This document shows positions 8,007 to 15,453 of a DNA stretch of 46,129 nucleotides, one piece after another. The translations under genes and the position numbers were made by a program. Positions within the stretch are counted from its first letter, which is position 1. Each line of letters starts with the position of its first letter. This DNA is from Bacteroidota bacterium (GTDB lineage: Bacteria; Bacteroidota; Bacteroidia; Chitinophagales; Chitinophagaceae): positions 1 through 46,129 of the forward strand of contig RDXK01000101.1 in the NCBI GenBank assembly GCA_004292605.1. The letters are read 5' to 3'. The notes beneath the pieces are model-generated. The model was not told the origin of the DNA. It made no database searches and was given only the letters and a program-made list of their open reading frames with translations.

Positions 8007-8144
8007 CTGCCACTAATAAGGGTTTTGCGTCAGGCGGGGAGGCGTGCAAACTCGGAACCTTTTGCTTCTATTCAAGCTCAGTGTTGGTTGACAGTTTTGT
8101 GCTCAGAAACCCGCCCGAACGCAATCCCCGAAACCGTTGGAGGA
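8007..8144 (+). repeat. attC-like repeat, family 1 (copy C)
   Basis: Begins CTGCCACTAAT and ends GTTGGAGG at 8136. It is clearly the same sequence as copies A and B but more diverged: TGACG has become AGGCG, so the CGTCA hairpin is lost. It has extra bases near the right end as in copy B. It is the last recognisable site of the array. Confidence 0.55.
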
Positions 8145-8899
8145 AACGTTACGCTGGCAAATATTGAATATTGGTATCGATTTCACACTCAAAAGACTGC
8201 TCTTTACACGACCAAGACAACCTATTTAATTTGCAAGGCGAGACTAAATAAGACAAATTCACCATCGGCGTACTCGATGATACAATCATAAATTATGCCG
8301 CCATATTTTAAGGGCCACTTCCCCTGAAAAAACTTTCATAATATGAACACAGAGGCCTTCGTAAAATTCCAAACCATCCTCATGATAGACCCCAGTAAAC
8401 TTGGGATTCCACCTAAAAAGTACAACAGTCTTAACCCTGTCTATTCCCACTAAATAACAAACCGTTCTCGCGATCATAAAAAAAATAAAAGACGTCGTAC
8501 AGCTATAAAAAACGAGAATAAAGTAACGCGATGATGGCACCACTGTACTTTTCTTAAATTTAATAGCCAACGGCTGCATTGGCACTGTAAACGAATTACC
8601 TAAAATAATAAAATTAACAGGAGTAAACAGTTTTCGTCATCGAGCACCTGCACTTCAATCCATTATATTAAACCCATACGATCCTTTTTTATCAGTACAA
8701 GGTTAAAAACCATTTCCACCTTACTAACAGCCCATTTAAGGTAGGTTCGCCAAATACAAAAAGCGATATTCATCTATCAACATCACACCTTTCATTAGCA
8801 AAAAACAGCACTGCAATAACATACTACACTTGCCACCTACTTAAACCTACTGATTGTTATTTTATAAGAATGTAAACAGGCTTTACATAGTTTTGAATC
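8145..8899. other. Gap after the cassette array
   Basis: Apart from one doubtful leftward frame (8286-8585) nothing recognisable was found here. The stretch could be the decayed remains of a further cassette. Confidence 0.4.
8286..8585 (-). CDS. Possible small membrane protein (doubtful)
   Basis: This 99-residue frame has one hydrophobic stretch (about residues 22-48), a basic start and a mixed, non-repetitive second half with several Trp and Tyr residues. That composition is more protein-like than most chance frames here. I do not recognise a family, and there is no clear promoter in front of it. It lies just past the last attC-like site and could be the gene of a sixth cassette or part of the catabolic region. 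A chance frame remains quite possible. Confidence 0.3.
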   Translation of the reverse strand: MPMQPLAIKFKKSTVVPSSRYFILVFYSCTTSFIFFMIARTVCYLVGIDRVKTVVLFRWNPKFTGVYHEDGLEFYEGLCVHIMKVFSGEVALKIWRHNL

Positions 8900-9778
8900 C
8901 TAATGGGAAGCATGAAGTTTATTCCTATATTCCTTGGGCGAAACGCCTATAAGTTTTTTAAACAACCGAGCAAAGTAGTTAGGATACTCGAAATTGAGGA
9001 GATAAGCGATTTCTGCAACTGTATAGCTAGTATGCGACAAGTAATTTTTTGCCTGATCTACTAAACGTTCTTGTACTATTAACAAAGCAGATTTACCGCA
9101 TACTTGATTGCAAACACGGTTAAGGTGTACCGAACTAATGCCCAACTCACTTGCATATACGGGAATACTTTTCTGTACATCGCTTGTTTTCACTAACTGA
9201 ATAAACCTACGGTAATAATGCAATGTTGCATTTGTATCTTTTAAAGCGCTAATACTATGAACTAGCGATATACGGTATACGGTTACAAAAAGCTGACATA
9301 ATAATGCATGAAGCATTAATTTCTTTTCAACTCTATCAGTAAATAACTCGTCATTTATTTCTCTAAATAGCATCCGTATACTCTTGTTTGAAGATGCGTG
9401 TAACACAATGCATTTTAAAGTTTCAAATTCTAAAACAATAGGGGCGGATGCAGGAAACAACATATCAAAAATTGACTCAGATATTGTAAGAATTCTTCCT
9501 TTTACATTTGGACTATATCTAAAACCATGCATAGTATTTGGCGGTATAACCAATATACAAGGTGTTTTTAACTGTTCCGACTGTGCAGATGAGTCTACTA
9601 TTACCCGTCCCGATTCTATGTAGAAAACCTGATACAAATGTGTATGCAGATGTGGCTTAATAATCCAATCGAAACCCTTGCTTCTTGTTTCTATCCACTC
9701 CAAAAAAATATAATTTCTATCGGCACTAGAAACTACCTCCCCGTATAAGCCATCAAAATTCTTTATAGTTTTTTTCAT
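8900..9778 (-). CDS. AraC-family transcriptional regulator (PobR-like)
   Basis: A 292-residue protein with an N-terminal cupin-like ligand-binding half (HTHLYQVFYIESG..., VIPPNTMHGF) and a C-terminal AraC DNA-binding domain (about residues 195-290). The domain has two helix-turn-helix units, VYASELGISSVHLNRVC and YTVAEIAYLLNFEYPNYFARLFKKLIGVSP. The size and layout fit regulators of aromatic-acid degradation such as PobR. It is divergent from the catabolic operon at 9952, so it is likely its activator. The ATG at 9778 is preferred to an upstream in-frame ATG at 9907, which would add 43 residues not typical of the family and overlap the divergent leader. Confidence 0.85.
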   Translation of the reverse strand: MKKTIKNFDGLYGEVVSSADRNYIFLEWIETRSKGFDWIIKPHLHTHLYQVFYIESGRVIVDSSAQSEQLKTPCILVIPPNTMHGFRYSPNVKGRILTISESIFDMLFPASAPIVLEFETLKCIVLHASSNKSIRMLFREINDELFTDRVEKKLMLHALLCQLFVTVYRISLVHSISALKDTNATLHYYRRFIQLVKTSDVQKSIPVYASELGISSVHLNRVCNQVCGKSALLIVQERLVDQAKNYLSHTSYTVAEIAYLLNFEYPNYFARLFKKLIGVSPKEYRNKLHASH

Positions 9779-9882
9779 ATCAATCCCAATGTTTGATTTG
9801 TATCCGTAATATACAAATTTGTGCAACTTTTGAGAACCGCCTAATATTTTCTTTGTGTATGCAAATAAGTACTGAAGTAAAC

Positions 9883-9890
9883 CAAAACTA
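9883..9890 (-). promoter_or_regulatory. Possible -7 element for the AraC-type gene
   Basis: Reads TAGTTTTG on the minus strand, fitting TAnnTTTG, about 105 bases before the chosen start. No -33 element was confirmed. Confidence 0.3.
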
Positions 9891-9951
9891 ACAACCGAAT
9901 TTGTCATTACCTACTTGCAAAAATGGCACAACAATTACAATACCAAAGAAT

Positions 9952-10905
9952 ATGATAAACCGTACATGTAAACTTATGGCTCAGTGCATACTACCACTGA
10001 TAATAACCAGCATTAAAATAACCAATCTGTTAGCACAGCCACCAAGTGGTATGCCCATAGCAAGAACACAAAACATCAAAAATAAATGGCTTGATATTGC
10101 GTATGCATCCATTTCGCCTTCCCAAAAATTAGATATCTATTTACCCAATGAGGGCGACGGACCATTTCCGGTAATCATAAGCATTCATGGTGGTGCCTTT
10201 ATGTTTGGCGACAAAGCAGATGGCCAACTAAACCCAATGCTTGAAGGAGTGAAAAGAGGCTACGCCGTGGTGTCCATCAATTATCGTTTAAGTGGTGAAG
10301 CAACGTTCCCTAAAAACATCAACGATGTAAAAGCAGCTATAAGATGGGTTAAAGGTAACGCCTCAAACTACAAATTTAATCCTCAAAAAATTGCAGTTTG
10401 GGGCGGCTCTGCAGGTGGCAACCTTGCGGCCTTGGCAGGTACTTCTGGCCATGTAAACGAACTTGAAGATATGAGCCTCGGCAACGCCAATCAATCAAGC
10501 ATTGTACATGCTGTGGTAGATTGGTTTGGCCCAACCGACTTCCTAAAAATGGACGATCAACTAGCTAAAACAGGTAACGGAAAACCCAACCATAGCCATG
10601 CAAATTCGCCAGAATCAAAGGTTTTAGGACAAACGATTACCGAAATTCCCAATAAAGTAAAACTGGCTAACCCCGAAACCTATATAACCGAAGACGACCC
10701 TCCATTCTTATTGATGCATGGCAGCAAAGACCATTTAGTACCTACCCAGCAGTCAGAGAATTTTGCAGAAAAACTAAAACAAGTGTTAGGGGCAAAAAAA
10801 GTTACCCTGAAAATAATTGAAGGTGCAAAACATGGAGGACCCAAGTTCGAAACGGCAGAAAACTTAAATATAGTGTTTGAATTTTTAGACAAATGCCTAA
10901 AATAA
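9952..10905 (+). CDS. Secreted alpha/beta-hydrolase esterase (BD-FAE/lipase-like)
   Basis: A signal-peptide-like start (CILPLIITSIKITNLLAQ) leads into an esterase domain. It has the oxyanion motif IHGGAF, the nucleophile elbow GGSAGG, an acid in HGSKDHLVP and a histidine in GAKHGG. This is the hormone-sensitive-lipase / BD-FAE type, which hydrolyses carboxyl esters including those of plant phenolic acids. Since the next genes import and degrade an aromatic acid, it may free that acid from an ester in the periplasm (inference). Starts at 9952 or 9976 are both possible; an in-frame TTG at 9901 would run into the regulator's 5' region. It is the first gene of the operon, five bases from the next at the chosen starts. 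Confidence 0.8.
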   Translation: MINRTCKLMAQCILPLIITSIKITNLLAQPPSGMPIARTQNIKNKWLDIAYASISPSQKLDIYLPNEGDGPFPVIISIHGGAFMFGDKADGQLNPMLEGVKRGYAVVSINYRLSGEATFPKNINDVKAAIRWVKGNASNYKFNPQKIAVWGGSAGGNLAALAGTSGHVNELEDMSLGNANQSSIVHAVVDWFGPTDFLKMDDQLAKTGNGKPNHSHANSPESKVLGQTITEIPNKVKLANPETYITEDDPPFLLMHGSKDHLVPTQQSENFAEKLKQVLGAKKVTLKIIEGAKHGGPKFETAENLNIVFEFLDKCLK

Positions 10906-10910
10906 TTTTC

Positions 10911-12209
10911 ATGTTTGAAAACCCAACCTTTCATGCATATAAATTGAAAATGACTAAGGTACATTATACCGTACTAGCCATTTGCTTTGTAATGAATATG
11001 TGTGACGGTATGAATGTAATGGTAATAGCCTATACTGCTAATGCTATTGGCAAAGAATGGGCTATTAATGCTGCCGACTTTGGGCTTGTTTTCAGCACAG
11101 GCTTATTAGGTATGGCCTTAGGTGCCATGCTACTAGCTTCCAAGGCAGATATTTTTGGCAGAAAATTTATGATTACAATTTGTGCTGTGCTAATGGGGTC
11201 TGGTGTATTTATAACAGCATTTGTAGAATCATTATCACAGCTAATTATTCTTCGCTTATATACAGGTATTGGAATAGGAAGTATGCTTGCATGCACCTCT
11301 ACCATTACTGCAGAATATGTACCTGAAAAATCAAAAAATTTTTGGGTAAGTTTTGTAATGGCTGGATATCCTATTGGAGCAGTACTATCAGGCCTTGTGG
11401 CTACCAAAATAATTACTAACAATAGCTGGCAAACTATGTATTGCTTTGCAGGTGCCGCCACGTTACTTACAATTCCTTTAATTATATTCTTTTTGCGAGA
11501 GTCAATAGAATTTTTATTGACAGCCCAGCCAATAAATGCGTTACAAAAGGTAAACACAATTTTAGCGGCTATGAACTTGGAACTTTTAGCCAAGCTTCCT
11601 CCCAAAAAAATAAAGAACGGTAATACTACGGTTACTGCATTATTCTCCAGAAGTACTAAAGGCCCTACCATCTTGCTGTGGCTTGCCTTTTTACTATGTT
11701 TCGCTGGATTATATTTTTTAACCAGCTGGATTCCGAAGCTTGCTTCAAACGCTGGCTTATCAATAACATTATCAATTTATGCAGGAGTATTTTTCAACCT
11801 TGGTGCTTTTATTGGAATTATCACGCAAGGATATTTATCGGCAATATTTGGTCTACGAAAAGTAATATGTTATTTTCTTGCAAGCACGGCTTTGCTGATG
11901 GTATTATTCTCGTTTTTTACTGGCCCAACACTGACACTAATTCTATTTTGCCTGATCGGATTTGGAATGCAAGGCGGCTTCATTGGTTTATATTCTGTAG
12001 CCGCCAGAATTTATACAACAGAAATACGTGGCACGGGTATCGGTTGGGCGATTGGTTTTGGAAGATTGGGTGCCATAATTGGCCCATTTATAGGAGGCCT
12101 TATCATTAGCAGTGGTGCATCTTTACATATCAACTTTATATCATTTGCAATACCCGTTGCCATGGCTGGGGTTGTTACCTTATTTATTAAATCACGTCAC
12201 GTTACCTAA
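10911..12209 (+). CDS. MFS transporter, aromatic acid:H+ symporter type
   Basis: About 430 residues with 12 predicted membrane helices. The first helix has the CDGMNVMVIAY stretch matching the DGxDxxxxxY region of the aromatic acid:H+ symporter (AAHS) family. The loop between helices 2 and 3 carries ASKADIFGRKF, the MFS motif A. The repeat of that motif in the second half is weaker. Relatives such as PcaK, MhpT and GalT bring protocatechuate, phenylpropanoids or gallate through the inner membrane. It follows the esterase gene by five bases and precedes the dioxygenase gene by four, so it belongs to the same transcript. Alternative starts are 10893 (overlapping the esterase) and 10950. Confidence 0.85.
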   Translation: MFENPTFHAYKLKMTKVHYTVLAICFVMNMCDGMNVMVIAYTANAIGKEWAINAADFGLVFSTGLLGMALGAMLLASKADIFGRKFMITICAVLMGSGVFITAFVESLSQLIILRLYTGIGIGSMLACTSTITAEYVPEKSKNFWVSFVMAGYPIGAVLSGLVATKIITNNSWQTMYCFAGAATLLTIPLIIFFLRESIEFLLTAQPINALQKVNTILAAMNLELLAKLPPKKIKNGNTTVTALFSRSTKGPTILLWLAFLLCFAGLYFLTSWIPKLASNAGLSITLSIYAGVFFNLGAFIGIITQGYLSAIFGLRKVICYFLASTALLMVLFSFFTGPTLTLILFCLIGFGMQGGFIGLYSVAARIYTTEIRGTGIGWAIGFGRLGAIIGPFIGGLIISSGASLHINFISFAIPVAMAGVVTLFIKSRHVT

Positions 12210-12213
12210 TATC

Positions 12214-13173
12214 ATGAAACAAGAAATCATCTGGGATATTGCCCACCTTGCACATGTGGAAATATTTACACCAAAATTAGAAGAAAGCACTCGCTTTTTC
12301 ACAGATATCATGGGCATGTCTATCAGTGACGTAAATGGTAATTCCATCTACCTAAGGGCTTACGATGACTATGAACACCACACGTTGAAATTAACCGCTA
12401 ACAAAAATCCTGGAATGAAACATTTTGCATGGCGTGCCAAAAGTGAACAAGCCTTGCAACGGCGGGTAGATGCCATAAAAAAAACTAAATACGCCATTGG
12501 CTGGAACGATGGCGATTTGGGGCACGGACCTGCATTTGAATACACTTCGCCCGACGGGCATTTAACCGAAATTTACTTTGAAACACAAAAATACAAATCA
12601 GGTATTAACGATACTTCTGCACTAAAAAACACTGCTAGTAAATTTCCTGCACGAGGCATTAACGTACGCCGGATAGACCATCTAAATCTTTTTGCAAAAG
12701 ATGTTCGGTCATTCAAGCATTTCCAATTGGAAAACTTGGGTGGAATATTAACTGAAACTATTGTCGATAACCTTTCCAATAATAATCCCAAAGCTGCTTG
12801 GTTTGCTGTTAATTCAAAATCTTATGATCTAGCAGTTACAGAAGACCATACGGGAATGGCAGGCCGTTTTCACCATGTTACTTATGCCGCCAATAGCAGG
12901 GAAGAAGTATTGATAGCAGCTGATATTTGCTTGGAAAATGGCATCTGTATTGAAACCGGACCTCATAAACATAGTATTCAGCAAACATTTTTTTTATATG
13001 TATTTGAGCCAGGGGGCAACCGAGTGGAGATTGCCAATACAACGGCACGTCTAATTCTAGAGCCAGATTATGAAACTATTGTATGGACGCAAGATGAAAG
13101 AAAAAAAGGGCAGGCCTGGGGGCTACCAACGGTACCCACTTTTCATACCAGAGGAACCCCAATGGCACTGTAA
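12214..13173 (+). CDS. Type I extradiol ring-cleavage dioxygenase (VOC family, catechol 2,3-dioxygenase-like)
   Basis: This 319-residue protein has two VOC domains (about 8-125 and 150-280). The C-terminal domain carries the 2-His-1-carboxylate Fe(II) site: H156 in RRIDHLN, H221 in FHHVTYA and E272 in NRVEIAN. The tail ERKKGQAWGLP is typical of catechol 2,3-dioxygenase-type enzymes, as is the N-terminal HLAHVEIFTP. Such enzymes open an aromatic ring next to a pair of hydroxyls. Here the enzyme sits with transport, hydratase, aldolase and tautomerase genes of the gallate/protocatechuate 4,5-cleavage route, where the ring-opening step is normally done by the unrelated LigB family. The start at 12214 is chosen over a longer frame that runs inside the MFS gene. 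Confidence 0.85.
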   Translation: MKQEIIWDIAHLAHVEIFTPKLEESTRFFTDIMGMSISDVNGNSIYLRAYDDYEHHTLKLTANKNPGMKHFAWRAKSEQALQRRVDAIKKTKYAIGWNDGDLGHGPAFEYTSPDGHLTEIYFETQKYKSGINDTSALKNTASKFPARGINVRRIDHLNLFAKDVRSFKHFQLENLGGILTETIVDNLSNNNPKAAWFAVNSKSYDLAVTEDHTGMAGRFHHVTYAANSREEVLIAADICLENGICIETGPHKHSIQQTFFLYVFEPGGNRVEIANTTARLILEPDYETIVWTQDERKKGQAWGLPTVPTFHTRGTPMAL

Positions 13174-13293
13174 GTATTGTTAAATTATCACACACCGTAA
13201 ACGTAAAATATTTGAGGCCTGTAACAGTAAAAGTATTGGCTAAGTTCAGTACTCGCCTCCCCGGTTTTGCAGGCGCTTATTAAAATAAAAATT

Positions 13294-14013
13294 ATGAATA
13301 AAAAACTTCTAGTAGTAGGTGCCCACTCCGGCGATTTTGTATGGAGGGCTGCAGGTACCATAGCCAAAACCATAGAAGAGGGTGGCACAGCCTTAGTTAT
13401 TGCAATGACCTATGGCGAAAGAGGTGAATCTGGTGAATTATGGAAAGAAGATCCGAAACGTTCCGAAGAAAGCGTGAAAATAATACGGCAGCAACAAGCA
13501 ACAAAAGCTGCTGAAATTATTGGTACTACCATCCAGTTTCTAGATTGGGGCGATTACCCCATGGTGCTCACAAATGACAGAATAAAACAACTCACCACCA
13601 TTATTGGAGATTTCGAACCAAATGTAATTTTAACTCATTCAGAAAAAGACCCATTTAATCCCGATCATCCGCTAGCGTTTCAGGCAGTACAGCAGGCACG
13701 ATTATTATCTAGTGGTGCAGGCGTACCAAGTGCTTTTAAAAATATTGACCCACCCGTGTGGTATTCGTTTGAACCACATCAACCAGAGCTCTCTGGCTTT
13801 ATCCCCGATACATTCATTGATATCAGTTCGGTAATGGAAAAAAAATTAGCGGCAATGAACTGTATGGGTGCACAGAATTACCTGAAAGACTATTATGCCG
13901 AATTAGCGGGCAGAAGGGCAAATCACGCCAGAAGAATTTCAGGTAACAAGGAAATAAAATTTGCTGAGGCACATCAAAGTATGGTACCACGAGTAGTGTC
14001 AACTATTTTTTAA
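13294..14013 (+). CDS. galB: GalB-like 4-oxalomesaconate hydratase (PIG-L superfamily)
   Basis: This 239-residue protein has the PIG-L (LmbE) fold but in place of the deacetylase AHPDDE it has AHSGDFVWRAAG, and shortly after it MTYGERGESGELW. The DFVWR and YGERGES signatures are those of the zinc-dependent hydratase GalB of Pseudomonas, not of sugar deacetylases. GalB adds water to 4-oxalomesaconate to give 4-carboxy-4-hydroxy-2-oxoadipate. H11 and D14 are likely metal ligands, with a third His in NPDHPLAF. It is preceded by about 120 bases without a gene, the only sizeable gap in the operon, and followed by the aldolase gene. An in-frame TTG at 13267 is a less likely start. Confidence 0.75.
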   Translation: MNKKLLVVGAHSGDFVWRAAGTIAKTIEEGGTALVIAMTYGERGESGELWKEDPKRSEESVKIIRQQQATKAAEIIGTTIQFLDWGDYPMVLTNDRIKQLTTIIGDFEPNVILTHSEKDPFNPDHPLAFQAVQQARLLSSGAGVPSAFKNIDPPVWYSFEPHQPELSGFIPDTFIDISSVMEKKLAAMNCMGAQNYLKDYYAELAGRRANHARRISGNKEIKFAEAHQSMVPRVVSTIF

Positions 14014-14045
14014 AATTATTGCTAAATAATATAATACGTTTCTGT

Positions 14046-14663
14046 ATGGATTCGATAACACTTCTAAGTCAGTTCTCCACTGCAACTATTCATGAAGCAT
14101 TGGGCAAATGTGGAAACCTACCGTCCGCCATTAAACCAATCCATACCAACATGAAAGTATGTGGCCCCGCGTACACAGTTAAAACAATGCCTAGAGATAA
14201 TGTTTTACTACACCGTGCTTACGCCTATGCAAAACCGGGTGAGGTAATTGTAGCCAACTGCTCAGGGTTTTATGAAGCTGGCTACTGGGGCGATTTAATG
14301 AGCCTTGGCGCTATTACAAAAGGCATCAATGGCTTAGTGATAGACGGATGTGTACGAGATGCTGATGATATTGAAGCAATAGGATTTAGTGTGTTTAGCC
14401 GTGGGCTTTGTATACAAGGCACTTCGAACCATGGTGATGGCTTTTTAAATGAACCGATTATTATTGGCGAGGTGCTTATCAACCCCGGCGATATTATTGT
14501 TGGAGACAGAGATGGTGTAGTAGCGGTACCTCAACATAGAGTAACAGAAACTATTGAAAAATCTATTGCACGGATAGAAAAAGAAGTTCAAGTTAGAGAA
14601 CAACTAAGAGAAGGAAAAACATCCATAGAAATTTACGGTTGGGACAAAAAATTTGGCTACTAG
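14046..14663 (+). CDS. galC: 4-carboxy-4-hydroxy-2-oxoadipate / HMG aldolase (RraA-like)
   Basis: A 205-residue member of the RraA/HMG-CHA aldolase family, with STATIHEALGK near the start, the phosphate/carboxylate loop WGDLMSLGA and the catalytic GCVRDADD (Arg and Asp for pyruvate and Mg2+ binding). The C-terminal KEVQVREQLREGKTSIEIYGWD tail is found in the true aldolases (ProA, LigK, GalC) and not in RraA ribonuclease inhibitors. It would split 4-carboxy-4-hydroxy-2-oxoadipate into pyruvate and oxaloacetate, the last step of the route. The ATG at 14046 is chosen; a TTG at 14019 would add nine poorly conserved residues. The next gene starts 15 bases later. Confidence 0.85.
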   Translation: MDSITLLSQFSTATIHEALGKCGNLPSAIKPIHTNMKVCGPAYTVKTMPRDNVLLHRAYAYAKPGEVIVANCSGFYEAGYWGDLMSLGAITKGINGLVIDGCVRDADDIEAIGFSVFSRGLCIQGTSNHGDGFLNEPIIIGEVLINPGDIIVGDRDGVVAVPQHRVTETIEKSIARIEKEVQVREQLREGKTSIEIYGWDKKFGY

Positions 14664-14678
14664 ATTAAATCAAATAAC

Positions 14679-15449
14679 ATGCATATTGCTATACTTGGTT
14701 TGGGCGAAGCGGGAAGCATTTTCGCGAACGACTTGGCTGCGATGGGCATTACCGTTTCAGGATGGGACCCCAATCTTAAAAGAACGCTCAATGAAAGAGT
14801 ACGATTTGCAAAAAATAATTTGGATGCCGCAAAAGATGCTGATATTATACTAAGTGTAAATCTGTCCTCGGCCTCAGAAGCAATTGCTAAAGAAGTGTTG
14901 CCAGCATTAAATGCAGGCAAAATCTATGCTGAAATGAACACATCAGCACCGCAGAAAAAATATGCCATTTTCGAAATTATTAAGCCGTCTGGTGTACAAT
15001 ATGTGGATCTGGCTATTATGGCACCAGTACCGCCTAAGGGAATAAAAACACCATTCATAGCTTCAGGCCCAGGAGCAAAACAAATGAAGGAACAACTGGC
15101 AAATCTTCAATTAAATTTTTCCTTTTTAAGCAACAATGTTGGCGACGCATCTACCAGGAAATTACTACGCTCCATTGTATACAAGGGTGTGGCCGCTGTT
15201 ATATGCGAAGCACTCGAAAGTGCCAAAGTATTTGGGCTAGAACCCTATATTAGGGAGCAGATTCTTTCCATTATTGGGGGTAATGAAACGCTAATTGATC
15301 GTTTTGTAGAGGGTAGTTACTTACATACGGAAAGGCGTATACAAGAAATGGAAGCAGTAATTCAAATGTTGGAAGAAAAAGACATCCAACCATTTGCGTC
15401 AATAGCAGCAAGAAATAACCTAGAAAAAATTATGAGGAGTAAAAACTAG
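14679..15449 (+). CDS. NAD(P)-dependent dehydrogenase, 6-PGDH-like with DUF1932
   Basis: This 256-residue protein begins with a Rossmann nucleotide-binding motif GLGEAGS (residues 7-13). It continues as a beta-hydroxyacid dehydrogenase of the DUF1932 group (NAD-binding 6-phosphogluconate-dehydrogenase-like), with the catalytic-helix lysine in LLRSIVYKGVAA. It does not look like LigC, the CHMS dehydrogenase of the protocatechuate 4,5 route, which is of the GFO/IDH/MocA family. It sits between the aldolase and tautomerase genes with gaps of 15 and 4 bases, so it is surely part of the pathway or a side branch. A role in reducing a keto intermediate, or in oxidising a semialdehyde, is inference. 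Confidence 0.8.
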   Translation: MHIAILGLGEAGSIFANDLAAMGITVSGWDPNLKRTLNERVRFAKNNLDAAKDADIILSVNLSSASEAIAKEVLPALNAGKIYAEMNTSAPQKKYAIFEIIKPSGVQYVDLAIMAPVPPKGIKTPFIASGPGAKQMKEQLANLQLNFSFLSNNVGDASTRKLLRSIVYKGVAAVICEALESAKVFGLEPYIREQILSIIGGNETLIDRFVEGSYLHTERRIQEMEAVIQMLEEKDIQPFASIAARNNLEKIMRSKN

Positions 15450-15453
15450 CCAA

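Larger units (their letters stand above)
1..8145. mobile_element. Integron-like gene-cassette array without integrase (CALIN-like)
   Basis: Five gene units are each bounded by long imperfect repeats whose 3' end is always GTT followed by a purine (G91, G1779, G3800, G5530, G7033, G8136) and whose 5' end, placed just after a stop codon, is a (C/T)AAC-like sequence. Cassette bodies would be 92-1779, 1780-3800, 3801-5530, 5531-7033 and 7034-8136. In the third cassette the first bases TTAGTGGCA (3801-3809) are the exact complement of TGCCACTAA at its end (5328-5336), as expected when both come from one circular cassette. All genes but one read rightward. No tyrosine recombinase is visible, so it is called a cluster of attC sites lacking an integrase. 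That reading is inference; a decayed repeat family associated with another element is the alternative. Confidence 0.6.

Noticed and set aside
1-8145. CRISPR array or transposon terminal repeats as explanation for the repeats
   Set aside because: The repeats are about 110-210 bases with gene-sized, gene-containing spacers, no target duplications were seen and no transposase is present.
8025-8291. Rightward frames starting inside the third family 1 repeat
   Set aside because: They translate the attC-like repeat itself; no similarity to a protein.
8286-9907. Leftward 43-residue extension of the AraC-type regulator to an ATG at 9907
   Set aside because: The extra residues match nothing in the family and would overlap the leader of the divergent operon; 9778 gives the usual length.
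11030-11671. 213-codon leftward frame inside the MFS gene
   Set aside because: It is antisense to a complete transporter, has no family features, and its hydrophobic pattern is the mirror of the transporter's codons.
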